This document shows, in pieces, positions 27,478 to 37,247 of a DNA stretch of 64,000 nt; position 1 is the stretch's first letter; every line of letters begins with the position of its first letter. Location: contig NZ_MQVV01000010.1 of NCBI RefSeq assembly GCF_002954355.1, positions 372,001-436,000 on the forward strand, written 5' to 3'. Source of the DNA: Nonlabens tegetincola. GTDB taxonomy: Bacteria; Bacteroidota; Bacteroidia; Flavobacteriales; Flavobacteriaceae. The notes under the pieces were generated by a model. It was not told where the DNA came from. It ran no database searches and worked only from the letters and a program-made list of their open reading frames with translations. The translations under genes and the position numbers were made by a program.

Positions 27478-27498
27478 CGTGAAATTAAAAATTTATAC

Positions 27499-28167
27499 AT
27501 GAGCGCATTAGTAAAATCATCACTAGCAAGAAAATGGGTGATGGCATTATCAGGGCTATTTTTAGTAGTGTTTTTAACGCAGCATTTTGTTATTAATATC
27601 ACGTCGGTAATTGCACCAGATACTTTTAACGAATGGTCACATTTTATGGGTTACAATCCATTAGTGCAATATGCTTTGCAACCAGTTTTAATTGCTGGTA
27701 TTATCATTCACTTTGTTATGGGTATTGTGTTAGAAATTCAAAATAATAAAGCAAGACCAATAAAATATAAAAGCAGCCCAGGAAATGCTAATGCAAGCTG
27801 GGTTTCTCGTAATATGATCATCACAGGACTTGTTGTTCTAGCATTTATGGGATTACATATGTATGACTTTTGGGTTCATGAAATGGCTTATAAATATGTT
27901 GAGGTGAATCCTGAAGACCCAACAAGATATTATGAAGAAACTGTAGAAAAATTTGCTCCTATCTGGAGAGTAGTTCTATATGTTATTGCTTTTGTACTCC
28001 TAGCAATGCATTTATGGCACGGTTTCAATAGCTCTTTCCAATCTATGGGAGCAAAGAGTGTAAATAAAGGAGAAGGCTTAAAGAAATTTACTAAGGTTTG
28101 GAGTATTCTAATACCAGCAGGATTTATCTTTATAGCATTGTTTCACCATCTAAATCATACAAACTAA
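27499..28167 (+). CDS. sdhC: Succinate dehydrogenase cytochrome b subunit (Bacteroidota type)
   Basis: 222 aa from ATG 27499; the open frame further upstream overlaps the promoter. It has five hydrophobic segments in the di-heme SdhC/FrdC arrangement, with heme-ligand candidates in [24 protein letters not shown] and [13 protein letters not shown]. It anchors the SdhAB catalytic dimer in the inner membrane and passes electrons to menaquinone. First gene of sdhCAB; sdhA starts 2 bases after its stop. Confidence 0.93.
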   Translation: MSALVKSSLARKWVMALSGLFLVVFLTQHFVINITSVIAPDTFNEWSHFMGYNPLVQYALQPVLIAGIIIHFVMGIVLEIQNNKARPIKYKSSPGNANASWVSRNMIITGLVVLAFMGLHMYDFWVHEMAYKYVEVNPEDPTRYYEETVEKFAPIWRVVLYVIAFVLLAMHLWHGFNSSFQSMGAKSVNKGEGLKKFTKVWSILIPAGFIFIALFHHLNHTN

Positions 28168-28169
28168 TT

Positions 28170-30173
28170 ATGTCTGTATTAGATTCAAAAGTACCATCAG
28201 GACCACTTGCAGATAAGTGGACGAAACACAAGAATACTATCAATCTGGTAAACCCAGCAAACAAGCGTTTAATTGACGTAATTGTTGTAGGGACAGGTCT
28301 AGCAGGTGGTAGCGCAGCGGCTACTCTTGCAGAGCTAGGTTATAATGTAAAAACATTTTGTTATAACGACTCGCCACGTCGTGCTCATTCTATTGCTGCA
28401 CAAGGTGGTATCAATGCTGCCAAGAACTATCAAGGAGATGGAGATTCAAATTTCCGACTATTCTACGATACCATTAAAGGTGGAGATTACAGATCTCGTG
28501 AGGCAAATGTTCACCGATTAGCAGAAGTTTCTGGAAATATTATTGACCAGTGCGTTGCTCAAGGTGTTCCTTTTGCTCGTGAATATGGAGGATTGTTGGA
28601 CAATAGATCTTTTGGTGGTGTTTTAGTTTCTAGAACATTCTATGCTGCAGGACAAACAGGACAACAATTACTATTAGGAGCTTACTCTGCTCTTAATAGA
28701 CAAATTAATAGAGGTAAAGTACAACCGTTCAACCGTCACGAGATGTTAGATCTTGTGGTAGTAGATGGAAAAGCAAGAGGAATTATTGCTCGTAACTTAG
28801 TTACAGGTGAGATTGAAAGACACGGAGCTCATGCAGTGGTAATAGCCTCTGGAGGATATGGTAATGTATTCTTCCTTTCTACAAATGCGATGGGTAGTAA
28901 TGTTATGGCTGCTTGGAGAACGCACCGTCGTGGAGCTTTCTTTGCAAATCCATGTTTTACACAAATTCACCCTACTTGTATACCTGTGAGTGGTGAACAC
29001 CAGTCTAAATTAACTCTAATGTCCGAATCGCTACGTAACGATGGGCGTATTTGGGTTCCTAAAGATCTAGAAGATGCAAAAGCTATTAGAGAAGGTAGGT
29101 TAAGAGGTGTTGATTTACCAGAGGAGAAAAGAGATTACTACTTAGAAAGAAGATATCCAGCATTCGGTAACCTTGTACCGCGTGATGTTGCATCTCGTGC
29201 AGCAAAAGAACGATGCGATGCAGGTTATGGTGTAAATAAAACAGGTAATGCTGTTTATCTAGATTTTGCAGCTTCATTCTTACGTTATGGTAAGATAGAA
29301 GCCTTAACTAGTGGTAAGAAAAACGCAACCGAAGAGGAAATGATTGCTTTAGGTAAAAAAGTAATCGAGAAAAAGTACGGTAACTTATTTGATATGTATC
29401 GTAATATTACCGATGACAACCCTTATGAGGTTCCTATGAAAATATTCCCAGCGGTACACTATACAATGGGTGGATTGTGGGTAGATTATAATTTACAAAC
29501 AACAGTGCCAGGTTGTTTTGCAGCAGGTGAGGCAAATTTCTCTGACCATGGTGCAAACAGATTAGGAGCAAGTGCCTTGATGCAAGGACTGGCCGATGGT
29601 TACTTTGTGTTACCATACACAATAGGTGATTACCTGTCAAATGAAATTCGTACAGGTGAAATTTCTACGGATACGCCAGAATTTGACGAGGCAGAAAAGG
29701 ATGTGCGCAATCGTATTTCTAAACTTATGAATGGTTCAGGTAAACATTCAGTAGATTATTACCACAAGAAGCTAGGTCTTATTATGTGGAATAAATGCGG
29801 TATGTCTAGAAATGAGAAAGAACTTAAGGAAGCGATGGATGAAATCGCTGAGTTAAGAGCAGATTTCTGGCAAAACGTACGTGTTCCTGGTAGTGCCGAC
29901 ACTAAAAACCAAGAGCTTGAAAAAGCTGGTCGTGTAGCTGATTTCCTAGAATTAGGAGAGCTGTTTGCTAAAGATGCTCTAGACCGTAATGAAAGTTGTG
30001 GTGGTCACTTCCGTGAGGAGTATCAAACAGAAGAAGGTGAGGCATTACGTGACGATGAAAATTACACTTATGTAAGTGCTTGGGAATACAATGAAAACCC
30101 ACGTGAGGCAAAACTTCACAAGGAGAATCTTGTTTTTGAAAATGTAGAATTGAAAACGAGATCTTATAAATAA
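28170..30173 (+). CDS. sdhA: Succinate dehydrogenase / fumarate reductase flavoprotein subunit
   Basis: 667 aa from ATG 28170 (MSVLDSKVP). An FAD-binding Rossmann motif ([19 protein letters not shown]) is followed by [15 protein letters not shown] with the His that links FAD covalently. The active-site segments HPTCIP and [11 protein letters not shown] and the capping-domain arginines are present. It oxidises succinate to fumarate (TCA cycle, complex II) or the reverse. Co-transcribed with sdhC and sdhB; a palindrome copy sits in the 55-base gap before sdhB. Confidence 0.96.
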   Translation: MSVLDSKVPSGPLADKWTKHKNTINLVNPANKRLIDVIVVGTGLAGGSAAATLAELGYNVKTFCYNDSPRRAHSIAAQGGINAAKNYQGDGDSNFRLFYDTIKGGDYRSREANVHRLAEVSGNIIDQCVAQGVPFAREYGGLLDNRSFGGVLVSRTFYAAGQTGQQLLLGAYSALNRQINRGKVQPFNRHEMLDLVVVDGKARGIIARNLVTGEIERHGAHAVVIASGGYGNVFFLSTNAMGSNVMAAWRTHRRGAFFANPCFTQIHPTCIPVSGEHQSKLTLMSESLRNDGRIWVPKDLEDAKAIREGRLRGVDLPEEKRDYYLERRYPAFGNLVPRDVASRAAKERCDAGYGVNKTGNAVYLDFAASFLRYGKIEALTSGKKNATEEEMIALGKKVIEKKYGNLFDMYRNITDDNPYEVPMKIFPAVHYTMGGLWVDYNLQTTVPGCFAAGEANFSDHGANRLGASALMQGLADGYFVLPYTIGDYLSNEIRTGEISTDTPEFDEAEKDVRNRISKLMNGSGKHSVDYYHKKLGLIMWNKCGMSRNEKELKEAMDEIAELRADFWQNVRVPGSADTKNQELEKAGRVADFLELGELFAKDALDRNESCGGHFREEYQTEEGEALRDDENYTYVSAWEYNENPREAKLHKENLVFENVELKTRSYK

Positions 30174-30190
30174 TTGAATTTTAAATGTTG

Positions 30191-30206
30191 CGCTTTCGCG
30201 AAAGCG
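30191..30206. repeat. Palindromic repeat, copy 6
   Basis: Exact copy, intergenic, between sdhA and sdhB, where it would form a hairpin in the operon mRNA. Confidence 0.95.
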
Positions 30207-30228
30207 TAATCTATAAAATATAGAAAGT

Positions 30229-30975
30229 ATGAAACTTACTTTAAAAATCTGGAGACAAGAAAACACAAATGCCAAGGGTAAAATGGTTACCTACCAGTTA
30301 GATGGTGTAGATGGTGATATGTCGTTTCTTGAAATGATGGATATCCTTAACGAGGATCTTAATAACAAAGGTGAAGAGCCAGTAGAATTTGATCATGACT
30401 GCCGTGAAGGTATTTGTGGTGCATGTTCAATGGTGATAAACGGTCAACCGCACGGTCCTCAAAAATTGACAACAACGTGTCAATTACACATGAGAAAGTT
30501 CAAAGATGGTGATACCATTACTATTGAGCCGTGGAGAGCAGCAGCCTTCCCGGTAATTAAGGATTTAATGGTAGATCGTTCAGCTTTTGATAGAATACAG
30601 CAAGCTGGTGGATACATATCGGTTAACACCTCTGGTAACACGCAAGATGCAAACGCTATTCCAGTTGAGAAAGAAAATGCCGATGAGGCGTTCTATAGTG
30701 CAACTTGTATAGGTTGTGGAGCTTGTGTAGCAGCTTGTAAAAATGCAAGTGCGATGTTATTTACAAGTGCTAAGATTTCTCAATATGCATTATTACCACA
30801 AGGTCAGGTAGAAGCAACTACCCGTGTTGAAAATATGGTGCGTCAAATGGATCTTGAAGGATTTGGTAACTGTACAAATACAGGTGCATGTATGGTAGAA
30901 TGTCCAAAGGGTATTAAATTAGAAAATATCGCACGTATGAATCGTGAGTATCTTAAGGCTGAAACTATAGGATAA
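30229..30975 (+). CDS. sdhB: Succinate dehydrogenase iron-sulfur subunit
   Basis: 248 aa. The N-terminal 2Fe-2S ferredoxin domain has ligands in [11 protein letters not shown] and the later C in TTTCQ. The C-terminal [4Fe-4S]/[3Fe-4S] domain has [11 protein letters not shown] and [12 protein letters not shown]. It carries electrons from FAD to the membrane quinone site. Followed by a strong terminator at 30997-31035. Confidence 0.96.
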   Translation: MKLTLKIWRQENTNAKGKMVTYQLDGVDGDMSFLEMMDILNEDLNNKGEEPVEFDHDCREGICGACSMVINGQPHGPQKLTTTCQLHMRKFKDGDTITIEPWRAAAFPVIKDLMVDRSAFDRIQQAGGYISVNTSGNTQDANAIPVEKENADEAFYSATCIGCGACVAACKNASAMLFTSAKISQYALLPQGQVEATTRVENMVRQMDLEGFGNCTNTGACMVECPKGIKLENIARMNREYLKAETIG

Positions 30976-30996
30976 CACACAATTTAAATAGAACTT

Positions 30997-31035
30997 AAAC
31001 CTCTCTTGCTTATTTTTAACAAGAGAGGTTTTTTT
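30997..31035 (+). terminator. Terminator of the sdhCAB operon
   Basis: A 12-bp perfect stem AAACCTCTCTTG (30997-31008) / CAAGAGAGGTTT (31020-31031), with an 11-base loop and a long T run. Confidence 0.9.
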
Positions 31036-31047
31036 ATTTACTTATTT

Positions 31048-32184
31048 ATGATCAATTCCAAATTACCACATGTTTCTACGACCATATTTACTGTGATGAG
31101 TGATCTGGCACGAGAGCATGGTGCAATTAATCTATCACAAGGATTTCCTAGCTTTTCAACAGATGATCACTTAAAATCATTAATTAAAAACGCGATTACT
31201 AATGACCACAATCAATATGCACCCATGCAGGGTTTGTTGTCAATTAGAGTTTCCTTAAGCAATTTGATTCACAATTGCTATGGAGCTATCTATCGACCAG
31301 ATGATGAAATTTGTATTACTGCAGGAGCTACCCAAGCTATATTTACAGCGATCCAGGCGATAGTTCATCCTGGAGATGAAGTTATCTACTTTACACCAGC
31401 TTATGATTGCTATGAACCAGCTATTCAATTAGCTGGTGGTATACCTGTACCTATAAGCTTGGATGTGCAAAACTTTACCATAGATTGGGATCTAGTGAAG
31501 CAAAAAATCTCGAATAAAACGGTGGCTATTATAATAAATACACCACATAATCCTAGTGGAACCGTTATGAGTAAGGAAGATATGCTTTGCTTGCAAAAAC
31601 TGGTAGTAGACCATGGATTAATTTGTATAAGTGATGAGGTTTACGAGCATATAGTTTTTGACGATAATAAACACATGAGTGCCGCAAGTTTTGAAGGTCT
31701 AAAAGAGCGTAGTTTTATAATTGGTAGTTTTGGAAAAACCTATCACATAACTGGTTGGAAAACCGGTTATTGTGTCGCGAGTAAAGTTCTAATGAAAGAA
31801 TTTTTAAAGGTTCATCAATACTTAGTGTTTTGTGTAAATCACCCCATTCAAGTTGCTCTTGCTGAGTATTTGAAAACACCAAAACATTATTTAGAGTTAG
31901 GGGCTTTTTATCAACGTAAAAGAGATTTATTTTTAAGTTTACTTAAAGATAGTATGTTTAAATTCTCGCCTGCTCAAGGATCGTATTTTCAGTTATTGGA
32001 TTATTCATCATTAACTAATGAGCATGACGTAAGTTTTGCAAAAAGATTAACGATTGAAAATAAAATTGCCTCAATTCCTATTTCGGTATTCATGAGTAAT
32101 GATAATACAACGAAACTTAGATTTTGTTTTGCAAAAAAGAATGATGAGCTTATTCAAGCAGCAAATATCTTAAAAGCACTTTAG
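31048..32184 (+). CDS. PLP-dependent class I/II aminotransferase (methionine aminotransferase-like)
   Basis: 378 aa from ATG 31048; the open frame further upstream runs through the sdh terminator and is not used. Fold type I motifs: INLSQGFPSF, NTPHNPSGTVM, SDEVYEHIVFD, and the Schiff-base Lys230 in SFGKTYHITGWKTGY. The pattern is closest to YbdL/kynurenine aminotransferase-type enzymes that act on methionine and aromatic amino acids. Specificity is inferred, not shown. Monocistronic by position. Confidence 0.88.
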   Translation: MINSKLPHVSTTIFTVMSDLAREHGAINLSQGFPSFSTDDHLKSLIKNAITNDHNQYAPMQGLLSIRVSLSNLIHNCYGAIYRPDDEICITAGATQAIFTAIQAIVHPGDEVIYFTPAYDCYEPAIQLAGGIPVPISLDVQNFTIDWDLVKQKISNKTVAIIINTPHNPSGTVMSKEDMLCLQKLVVDHGLICISDEVYEHIVFDDNKHMSAASFEGLKERSFIIGSFGKTYHITGWKTGYCVASKVLMKEFLKVHQYLVFCVNHPIQVALAEYLKTPKHYLELGAFYQRKRDLFLSLLKDSMFKFSPAQGSYFQLLDYSSLTNEHDVSFAKRLTIENKIASIPISVFMSNDNTTKLRFCFAKKNDELIQAANILKAL

Positions 32185-32229
32185 TATAATTTGGCTAGAT
32201 TTATGTAGTCGTTTGTAAAAAGATTAAAA

Positions 32230-32697
32230 ATGAAATGGATGGTTTTAATGATTGCATTAACACTTGTTAATTGTAAATCAAAAGAAGGAGTAGCAACTAT
32301 GAATGCAAAAAACAATGAAAATACAATATCTGTACAGCAATGGAGCGGTGGCGCGCCAGGTTCTGGATCAGGATATTTAATTGATTTTGAAAAAGCATTC
32401 TTTGATGCAAAACCTAGTAAAGTATATTTCAAGGGTTCTTGGACCGATAAGGTATCCATCCATCCAGATAAACCTAACTGGTATAGGGTGAGACTCAATA
32501 ATCAAAAAGGAGACGTGGTAATGCATTCAGATTCTTCAAAAGAGGTTGTAAATGAAATACCTTTCCCTGAAAACGCCGTGCGTAAAGTAGATGACGGTGA
32601 TATGGCTGTTCTAATTGGTGATCTATGGATTATTGTAAACAATGTTCCTGTCAAAGAGCCGCTTTTTTATCCCAGCGCACCACCTAGGCAGCAGTAA
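32230..32697 (+). CDS. Small lipoprotein, unknown function
   Basis: 155 aa. The N-terminal lipoprotein signal MKWMVLMIALTLVNCK has Cys15. The mature region contains a conserved-looking SGGAPGSGSGYLIDF and a strand-rich core (YFKGSWTDKVSIHPDKPNWYRVRL). No named family is recognised. A palindrome copy lies 17 bases after its stop. Confidence 0.7.
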   Translation: MKWMVLMIALTLVNCKSKEGVATMNAKNNENTISVQQWSGGAPGSGSGYLIDFEKAFFDAKPSKVYFKGSWTDKVSIHPDKPNWYRVRLNNQKGDVVMHSDSSKEVVNEIPFPENAVRKVDDGDMAVLIGDLWIIVNNVPVKEPLFYPSAPPRQQ

Positions 32698-32714
32698 AAG
32701 TTGATAATTAAGTA

Positions 32715-32730
32715 CGCTTTCGCGAAAGCG
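32715..32730. repeat. Palindromic repeat, copy 7
   Basis: Exact copy, intergenic, 17 bases after the lipoprotein gene and upstream of the ctaB promoter. Confidence 0.95.
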
Positions 32731-32806
32731 TATTCACACTCACTTTAGAAGAATATTTTTATCGCATTATTCTTGGAAAATATTGTGCGACAATCTGTTA
32801 ATTCCT

Positions 32807-32837
32807 TTGCTCAAGGACGACTTCATAAGTATCTTTG
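32807..32837 (+). promoter_or_regulatory. Promoter of the heme O synthase / oxidase cluster
   Basis: TTG (32807-32809), a 20-base spacer, then TATCTTTG (32830-32837), matching the flavobacterial consensus exactly. The TTG start codon at 32859 lies 21 bases downstream. Confidence 0.7.
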
Positions 32838-32858
32838 CAAACCTTTTAAATTGAGGAT

Positions 32859-33752
32859 TTGAGTCAAACAGAAACGGTTATAAAATCTCCAAGCGCTATT
32901 CAAAACTTTGTTGAAATAACAAAGCCTAGGCTATCTGTGGTTGTTGTTTTTTCTTCTATTGCAGGTTATTTTCTTGCTGTTGAAAACGCAGATTTTCTAG
33001 AGCTTTTTTATTTATGTGCAGGCGGATATTTTCTTGTAGGTAGTTCAAATGTTTTTAATCAGATTATTGAGCGCGATCGTGATGCTCTCATGAAGCGTAC
33101 TCAAAACAGACCGCTTCCTACGGGTAGAATAAGCGTGCCTGTTGCCTGGACTTATGGAATAGCCATGGCCCTTACAGGTGTGTTTTTACTTTATCTTATT
33201 AATATACCGACGGCATTTTTTGGTGCTCTAAGTATTGTGTTATACGCGGCTATTTATACTCCTTTAAAAACAATTACACCCTTGTGTGTTTTTGTAGGAG
33301 CATTTCCAGGAGCTATTCCTTATATGCTAGGTTGGGTAGCTGCTAGTGGTGATTTTGGTATAGAGCCAGGAACTCTTTTTATGCTGCAGTTTTTCTGGCA
33401 ATTTCCTCATTTTTGGGCGATAGGTTGGATGTTAGAAGACGACTATAAAGCTGGTGGTTTTAAAATGTTACCTACAGGTGCTGCCGATAAAGGAACGGCA
33501 TTACAAGTTGTATTATACACCATATGGACAGTTTTGATTTCTATAATTCCAGTGTTTAACATCACGGGAGAATTGTACATCACTTGGTACAGTGCAATAT
33601 TGGTAGGAATATTAGGATTGTGGTTTTTATATTATGCCATCAAATTATTTAAAGAACAAAGTAAAACAGTAGCACGTAAATTAATGTTGGTTAGTGTGAG
33701 TTACATTACCCTAATCCAGATAATTTATGTTGCCGATAAATTTTTACGTTAA
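32859..33752 (+). CDS. ctaB: Protoheme IX farnesyltransferase (heme O synthase)
   Basis: 297 aa UbiA-superfamily membrane enzyme that adds a farnesyl group to heme b for heme-copper oxidases. The polyprenyl-binding motif NVFNQIIERDRDALMKRTQNRP is intact and there are about nine hydrophobic segments. The start is TTG at 32859: an upstream TTG is closed by a stop and no ATG lies near. Its stop overlaps the next ATG (TAATG), beginning a tight oxidase-assembly operon. The catalytic subunits I and II are not in this window. Confidence 0.93.
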   Translation: MSQTETVIKSPSAIQNFVEITKPRLSVVVVFSSIAGYFLAVENADFLELFYLCAGGYFLVGSSNVFNQIIERDRDALMKRTQNRPLPTGRISVPVAWTYGIAMALTGVFLLYLINIPTAFFGALSIVLYAAIYTPLKTITPLCVFVGAFPGAIPYMLGWVAASGDFGIEPGTLFMLQFFWQFPHFWAIGWMLEDDYKAGGFKMLPTGAADKGTALQVVLYTIWTVLISIIPVFNITGELYITWYSAILVGILGLWFLYYAIKLFKEQSKTVARKLMLVSVSYITLIQIIYVADKFLR

Positions 33753-34330
33753 TGACTGATTATACAGAAGTACCTCATGAGGTGAAGTTAGCAAGAAGCA
33801 AAAAGCAAATGATGTATTTTGCAATTGCCAGTATGGTGATGATGTTTGCAGGTCTTACCTCAGGTTATCTAGTAAGTAGGCCCAGAAAAGATTGGGTTGA
33901 AATAGAATTGCCACAAGAATTTTACTACAGTACAGGAATTATAATTTTAAGTTCAATAGCATTGTGGCTTGCAAAGCGCAGTATTAAAGCTGGAAATAAT
34001 AAGGGTGCTGTTATTTTAACGGTTACTACTTTTGTCTTGGGATCTGTTTTTGTCTACATGCAATTCGCAGGTTTTGAAACTTTATATAACCTAAAACATT
34101 ACTTTACCGGTCGTGGTAGTAGTGTATCAGCTAGCTTTATTTATATCATTGTTTTTGCGCACTTGGTCCATATTGTCGCGGGATTAATAAGCTTAATGGT
34201 GATAACATTTAATGCAATTAAAGGTAAGTATAACTCTCAAAATTATTTAGGATTTGAGCTAGGTGCTATATTCTGGCACTTTGTAGATATTTTGTGGGTG
34301 TTATTACTTGTGTTTTTCTTACTAGCATAA
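33752..34330 (+). CDS. Cytochrome c oxidase subunit III family protein (first copy)
   Basis: 192 aa with five membrane helices, a short subunit III of the caa3/cbb3-like Bacteroidota oxidase. It has LTSGYLVSRP after the first helix, HLVHIVAGLISL and the final FWHFVDILWVLLLVFFLL that is diagnostic for COX3. Translationally coupled to ctaB by a 1-base overlap. Confidence 0.9.
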   Translation: MTDYTEVPHEVKLARSKKQMMYFAIASMVMMFAGLTSGYLVSRPRKDWVEIELPQEFYYSTGIIILSSIALWLAKRSIKAGNNKGAVILTVTTFVLGSVFVYMQFAGFETLYNLKHYFTGRGSSVSASFIYIIVFAHLVHIVAGLISLMVITFNAIKGKYNSQNYLGFELGAIFWHFVDILWVLLLVFFLLA

Positions 34331-34381
34331 AAGAATTTTTAGACTTATTTTTGCGACTTATTGAATATCTAATAACTAACT

Positions 34382-35386
34382 ATGGAAACAGCAGTAGCTA
34401 CTACTGGAACTGAAGGACAAAAATGGGGCGGCGGTGATGCAAAACCGTTAAACGCTAGCTATGGTAAGATGATGATGTGGTTTTTCATCTTGTCCGATGC
34501 ATTAACCTTCTCAGGATTTCTTGCCGCATACGGTTTTTCAAGATTTAAATTTATTGAAGAATGGCCTATCGCCGATGAAGTGTTTAACCACTTCCCATTT
34601 TTACATGGTGTTGATGCACCTATGTTTTATGTGGCGTTGATGACCTTTATCCTTATTGGTTCTTCTGTTACAATGGTACTAGCCGTTGATGCTGGTCACC
34701 ACATGGACAAAAAGAAGGTTTCTCTTTACATGTTGCTTACTATAATTGGAGGTTTCATTTTCGTTGGTTCACAAGCTTGGGAATGGGCAAACTTCATCAA
34801 TGGAGAGTACGGAGCTGTTCAAACAAACGGTGGTAAAATTTTACAATTTGTTAAGGTTGATGATCATAAAAAACGTGTAGGTCTTGATGAATTTGTTACT
34901 GTTGGACCTAGAGATGCAGAGTTTTTAGGTAATAGTGAAGGAATATGGTATGAGTCATCTGGATATCAAGGAACTTATACTATTGAAGAAGTGAAAAATG
35001 CTTTTAAAGCTAATCCAGATATTACAATAAGAACACAACAACTTATTGAAAACCCAGAAACTGGTGCTTCAGAGAAGTTAGTTCTTTCTAGAGAAGAAGC
35101 GTTAATTAAATTAGAAAAGGATGGTAAGGCTGTAGTTGAAGGTGCAAACCTTACGGTAAACGAGTACGGAGCTCCTCTATTTGCAGACTTCTTTTTCTTT
35201 ATCACTGGATTCCACGGTTTTCACGTATTTAGTGGTGTGATGATCAATCTAGTGATTTTCTTCAATGTTCTTTTAGGAACATATGAAAGAAGAAAAAGTT
35301 ATGAAATGGTTGAAAAAGTTGGTCTTTACTGGCACTTTGTAGACCTTGTTTGGGTTTTCGTATTTACATTCTTCTACTTAGTTTAA
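34382..35386 (+). CDS. Cytochrome c oxidase subunit III (second copy, with large insertion)
   Basis: 334 aa. It shares the COX3 pattern with its neighbour (SDALTFSGFLAAYGFSRF, FHGFHVFSGVMINL, YWHFVDLVWVFVFTFFYL), but has a soluble insertion of about 120 residues between membrane segments (about 138-260: FINGEYGAVQTNGGKI ... LTVNEYGAPLFADF), which accounts for its extra length. A -7-like element (TATTTTTG, 34346-34353) precedes it, without a spaced -33. Confidence 0.9.
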   Translation: METAVATTGTEGQKWGGGDAKPLNASYGKMMMWFFILSDALTFSGFLAAYGFSRFKFIEEWPIADEVFNHFPFLHGVDAPMFYVALMTFILIGSSVTMVLAVDAGHHMDKKKVSLYMLLTIIGGFIFVGSQAWEWANFINGEYGAVQTNGGKILQFVKVDDHKKRVGLDEFVTVGPRDAEFLGNSEGIWYESSGYQGTYTIEEVKNAFKANPDITIRTQQLIENPETGASEKLVLSREEALIKLEKDGKAVVEGANLTVNEYGAPLFADFFFFITGFHGFHVFSGVMINLVIFFNVLLGTYERRKSYEMVEKVGLYWHFVDLVWVFVFTFFYLV

Positions 35387-35407
35387 TAATAGATAAAGAT
35401 TTTTAAA

Positions 35408-35791
35408 ATGGCAGAACACGCACATAAATTAGAGATATTTAGAGGTTTAGTTAAGTTTAAATCAAACACTCAAAAGATTTGGGGTGTACTTATCTTCTTA
35501 TCTATCGTAACTATTATTGAAGTTGCTCTAGGTTATATAAAGCCAGATATTTTAAACGGTAAATTCCTTGCCCTTAAATGGCTTAACTGGATATTTATCA
35601 TACTTACTCTTGTAAAAGCTTATTATATTACTTGGGATTTCATGCACATGCGTGACGAGGTAAGTGGTTTGAGAAGAGCAGTAGTTTGGACAGGAGTTTT
35701 CTTAATAATCTACTTAATAGCTATACTTCTTGTAGAAGGTGATTATATATATGAGGTTTATAAGAATGCAGCCGTAAGTTTTGACTTCTAA
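35408..35791 (+). CDS. Cytochrome c oxidase subunit IV (CyoD/CtaF-like)
   Basis: 127 aa with three hydrophobic segments. It matches the prokaryotic COX4 type: WGVLIFLSIVTIIEVALGYI, LKAYYITWDFMHMRDEVSGLRRAV. It is an accessory inner-membrane subunit of the heme-copper oxidase, 21 bases after the second subunit III. It is followed by a compact terminator. Confidence 0.88.
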   Translation: MAEHAHKLEIFRGLVKFKSNTQKIWGVLIFLSIVTIIEVALGYIKPDILNGKFLALKWLNWIFIILTLVKAYYITWDFMHMRDEVSGLRRAVVWTGVFLIIYLIAILLVEGDYIYEVYKNAAVSFDF

Positions 35792-35814
35792 TGCTTACTA
35801 ATAACAAACGAACT

Positions 35815-35840
35815 AGGACGGTATTTACCGTCCTTTTTTA
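35815..35840 (+). terminator. Terminator between oxidase subunits and SCO-type genes
   Basis: The stem AGGACGGT / ACCGTCCT (35815-35834) with a 4-base loop is followed by a T6 run. The next ATG is at 35850, so some read-through or attenuation is likely. Confidence 0.8.
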
Positions 35841-35849
35841 TACCTGATT

Positions 35850-36551
35850 ATGGAAAAGTTACCACCGGCAAAAGGAATTAATCAAACAAATAAGGCAAAA
35901 AGTAATTTTGTACTCATAGTACTTTTTGCATTGCCTTTAATTGCATATTTGTTTTTTTTGAATGGAGAGCACAAGTTTAAAACTTTGCCAGTGGTTAAGG
36001 AATCTATCGGATCTATTGAAAATTTCAAAAGATTGGAGGACAATGCCACATTACAATTAAAGGATAGTCTTACAATAATTACATTTCTCGGTAAAAATCC
36101 TTATCAACGTATTGGTTATATTTCAAACATCAATGAAAAGGTGTACCGCAAATTTCATGAATTTGAAAATTTTCAAATGATAAGTATCATTGATACCAGT
36201 GGAACAGGTGATATGAAAGATGTTTACTATCAATTAAAAACAAATACTGATTTAACCGATTGGCATTTTTTAACTGGTAATGGCCAAAGCATCAAAGATT
36301 TTTTTAATTCTTTAGGAACAGATTTGGAATTAAACTCTGATCTATCGTCTGACTACGCTTTTATGGTTGATAAAAAGGCACGCTTACGTGGCAGACCTGG
36401 CAATGATGAAGAGGATGAAGTTATTGGTTATGATACTAGCTCACTTGCAGCCATAAATAAAACAATGGTTGATGATATTCGTGTATTTATGGCCGAATAT
36501 CGTATGGCTTTTAAGAAGAATCGCTCAGAAAAGATAAAGAAAGATGAGTAA
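35850..36551 (+). CDS. SCO-like membrane protein lacking the copper-binding cysteines
   Basis: 233 aa. One N-terminal membrane helix (about 20-38) is followed by a thioredoxin-fold-like domain (LTIITFLGKNPYQRIGYI, FQMISIIDTS, DWHFLTGNGQSIKDFF, DYAFMVDKKARLRGR). The layout parallels the SCO protein encoded next, but the CxxxC pair is absent (GKNPYQ in its place). It ends with an 8-base overlap into the SCO gene. Probably a structural partner or chaperone in oxidase copper assembly; function is inferred from context. Confidence 0.75.
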   Translation: MEKLPPAKGINQTNKAKSNFVLIVLFALPLIAYLFFLNGEHKFKTLPVVKESIGSIENFKRLEDNATLQLKDSLTIITFLGKNPYQRIGYISNINEKVYRKFHEFENFQMISIIDTSGTGDMKDVYYQLKTNTDLTDWHFLTGNGQSIKDFFNSLGTDLELNSDLSSDYAFMVDKKARLRGRPGNDEEDEVIGYDTSSLAAINKTMVDDIRVFMAEYRMAFKKNRSEKIKKDE

Positions 36552-37245
36552 GAAAAAGGACACGCCCTATTACATTGGCTTGGCAATAATAATTGTCATT
36601 TTCGGCTATTTTGCGGTTAAGAATGTCGTGCATTATATCAATAAGGATAAAGTCGTAGATAGCAATCGTACAGAAGATCGCGCTCCCGTGGCCGATAAAT
36701 TTCTGTATAAGCATGGAAAGATTCCAGACTTTAAATTTGTCAATCAACGTGGTGATACGATAACTAATGAAACCTTATTGGGTCAGGTATATATCGTTGA
36801 TTTTTTCTTTACAAGTTGTGGTCTTATTTGTCCACCCATGAGTAAGAATATGGCAACCGTTCATGATGAATTAAAGGAATACAAAAATTTCAAAGCAATC
36901 TCTATAACCATTGACCCAATTACAGATACTCCAGAAGTGATGAAGGAGTATGCCGCAAGGTATACCGATGATACGCGTAACTGGTGGTTCTTACATGGAG
37001 AGATTGACGATGTTTTTGAACTAGCCGAAAAAGGTTTTAGTTCATACATTAAAAAAAGTGATGATCCAGCAATTCGATTTGAACACAGTGGAAACTTTGC
37101 TTTAGTAGATAAAGAAGGTTTCTTAAGGTCTCGCAAGGATGAATACGGTAATTGGATTATGGTATATCGCGGTGTTGAGGAATTTGATGCGCCGCCACAA
37201 ATAGATGAAATAGTTGAGGATGCAGTTACACTTTTAAACGATTAA
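36544..37245 (+). CDS. SCO family copper chaperone
   Basis: 233 aa with an N-terminal membrane anchor (about 10-26) and a periplasmic thioredoxin fold. The copper-binding pair is in FFFTSCGLICPPMSKN (C-x3-C), and the later His is in the EHSGNFALVD segment. SCO proteins deliver copper to the CuA site of cytochrome oxidase subunit II. It overlaps the upstream Cys-less homologue by 8 bases and precedes the DUF420 gene by 2 bases. Confidence 0.92.
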   Translation: MSKKKDTPYYIGLAIIIVIFGYFAVKNVVHYINKDKVVDSNRTEDRAPVADKFLYKHGKIPDFKFVNQRGDTITNETLLGQVYIVDFFFTSCGLICPPMSKNMATVHDELKEYKNFKAISITIDPITDTPEVMKEYAARYTDDTRNWWFLHGEIDDVFELAEKGFSSYIKKSDDPAIRFEHSGNFALVDKEGFLRSRKDEYGNWIMVYRGVEEFDAPPQIDEIVEDAVTLLND

Positions 37246-37247
37246 TT

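Noticed and set aside
27475-27498. TTG start for sdhC at 27475
   Set aside because: It overlaps the -7 promoter element; the ATG at 27499 gives the expected N-terminus.
31006-31047. Longer N-terminus for the aminotransferase
   Set aside because: The extension is encoded by the sdhCAB terminator hairpin; ATG 31048 begins the recognised sequence.
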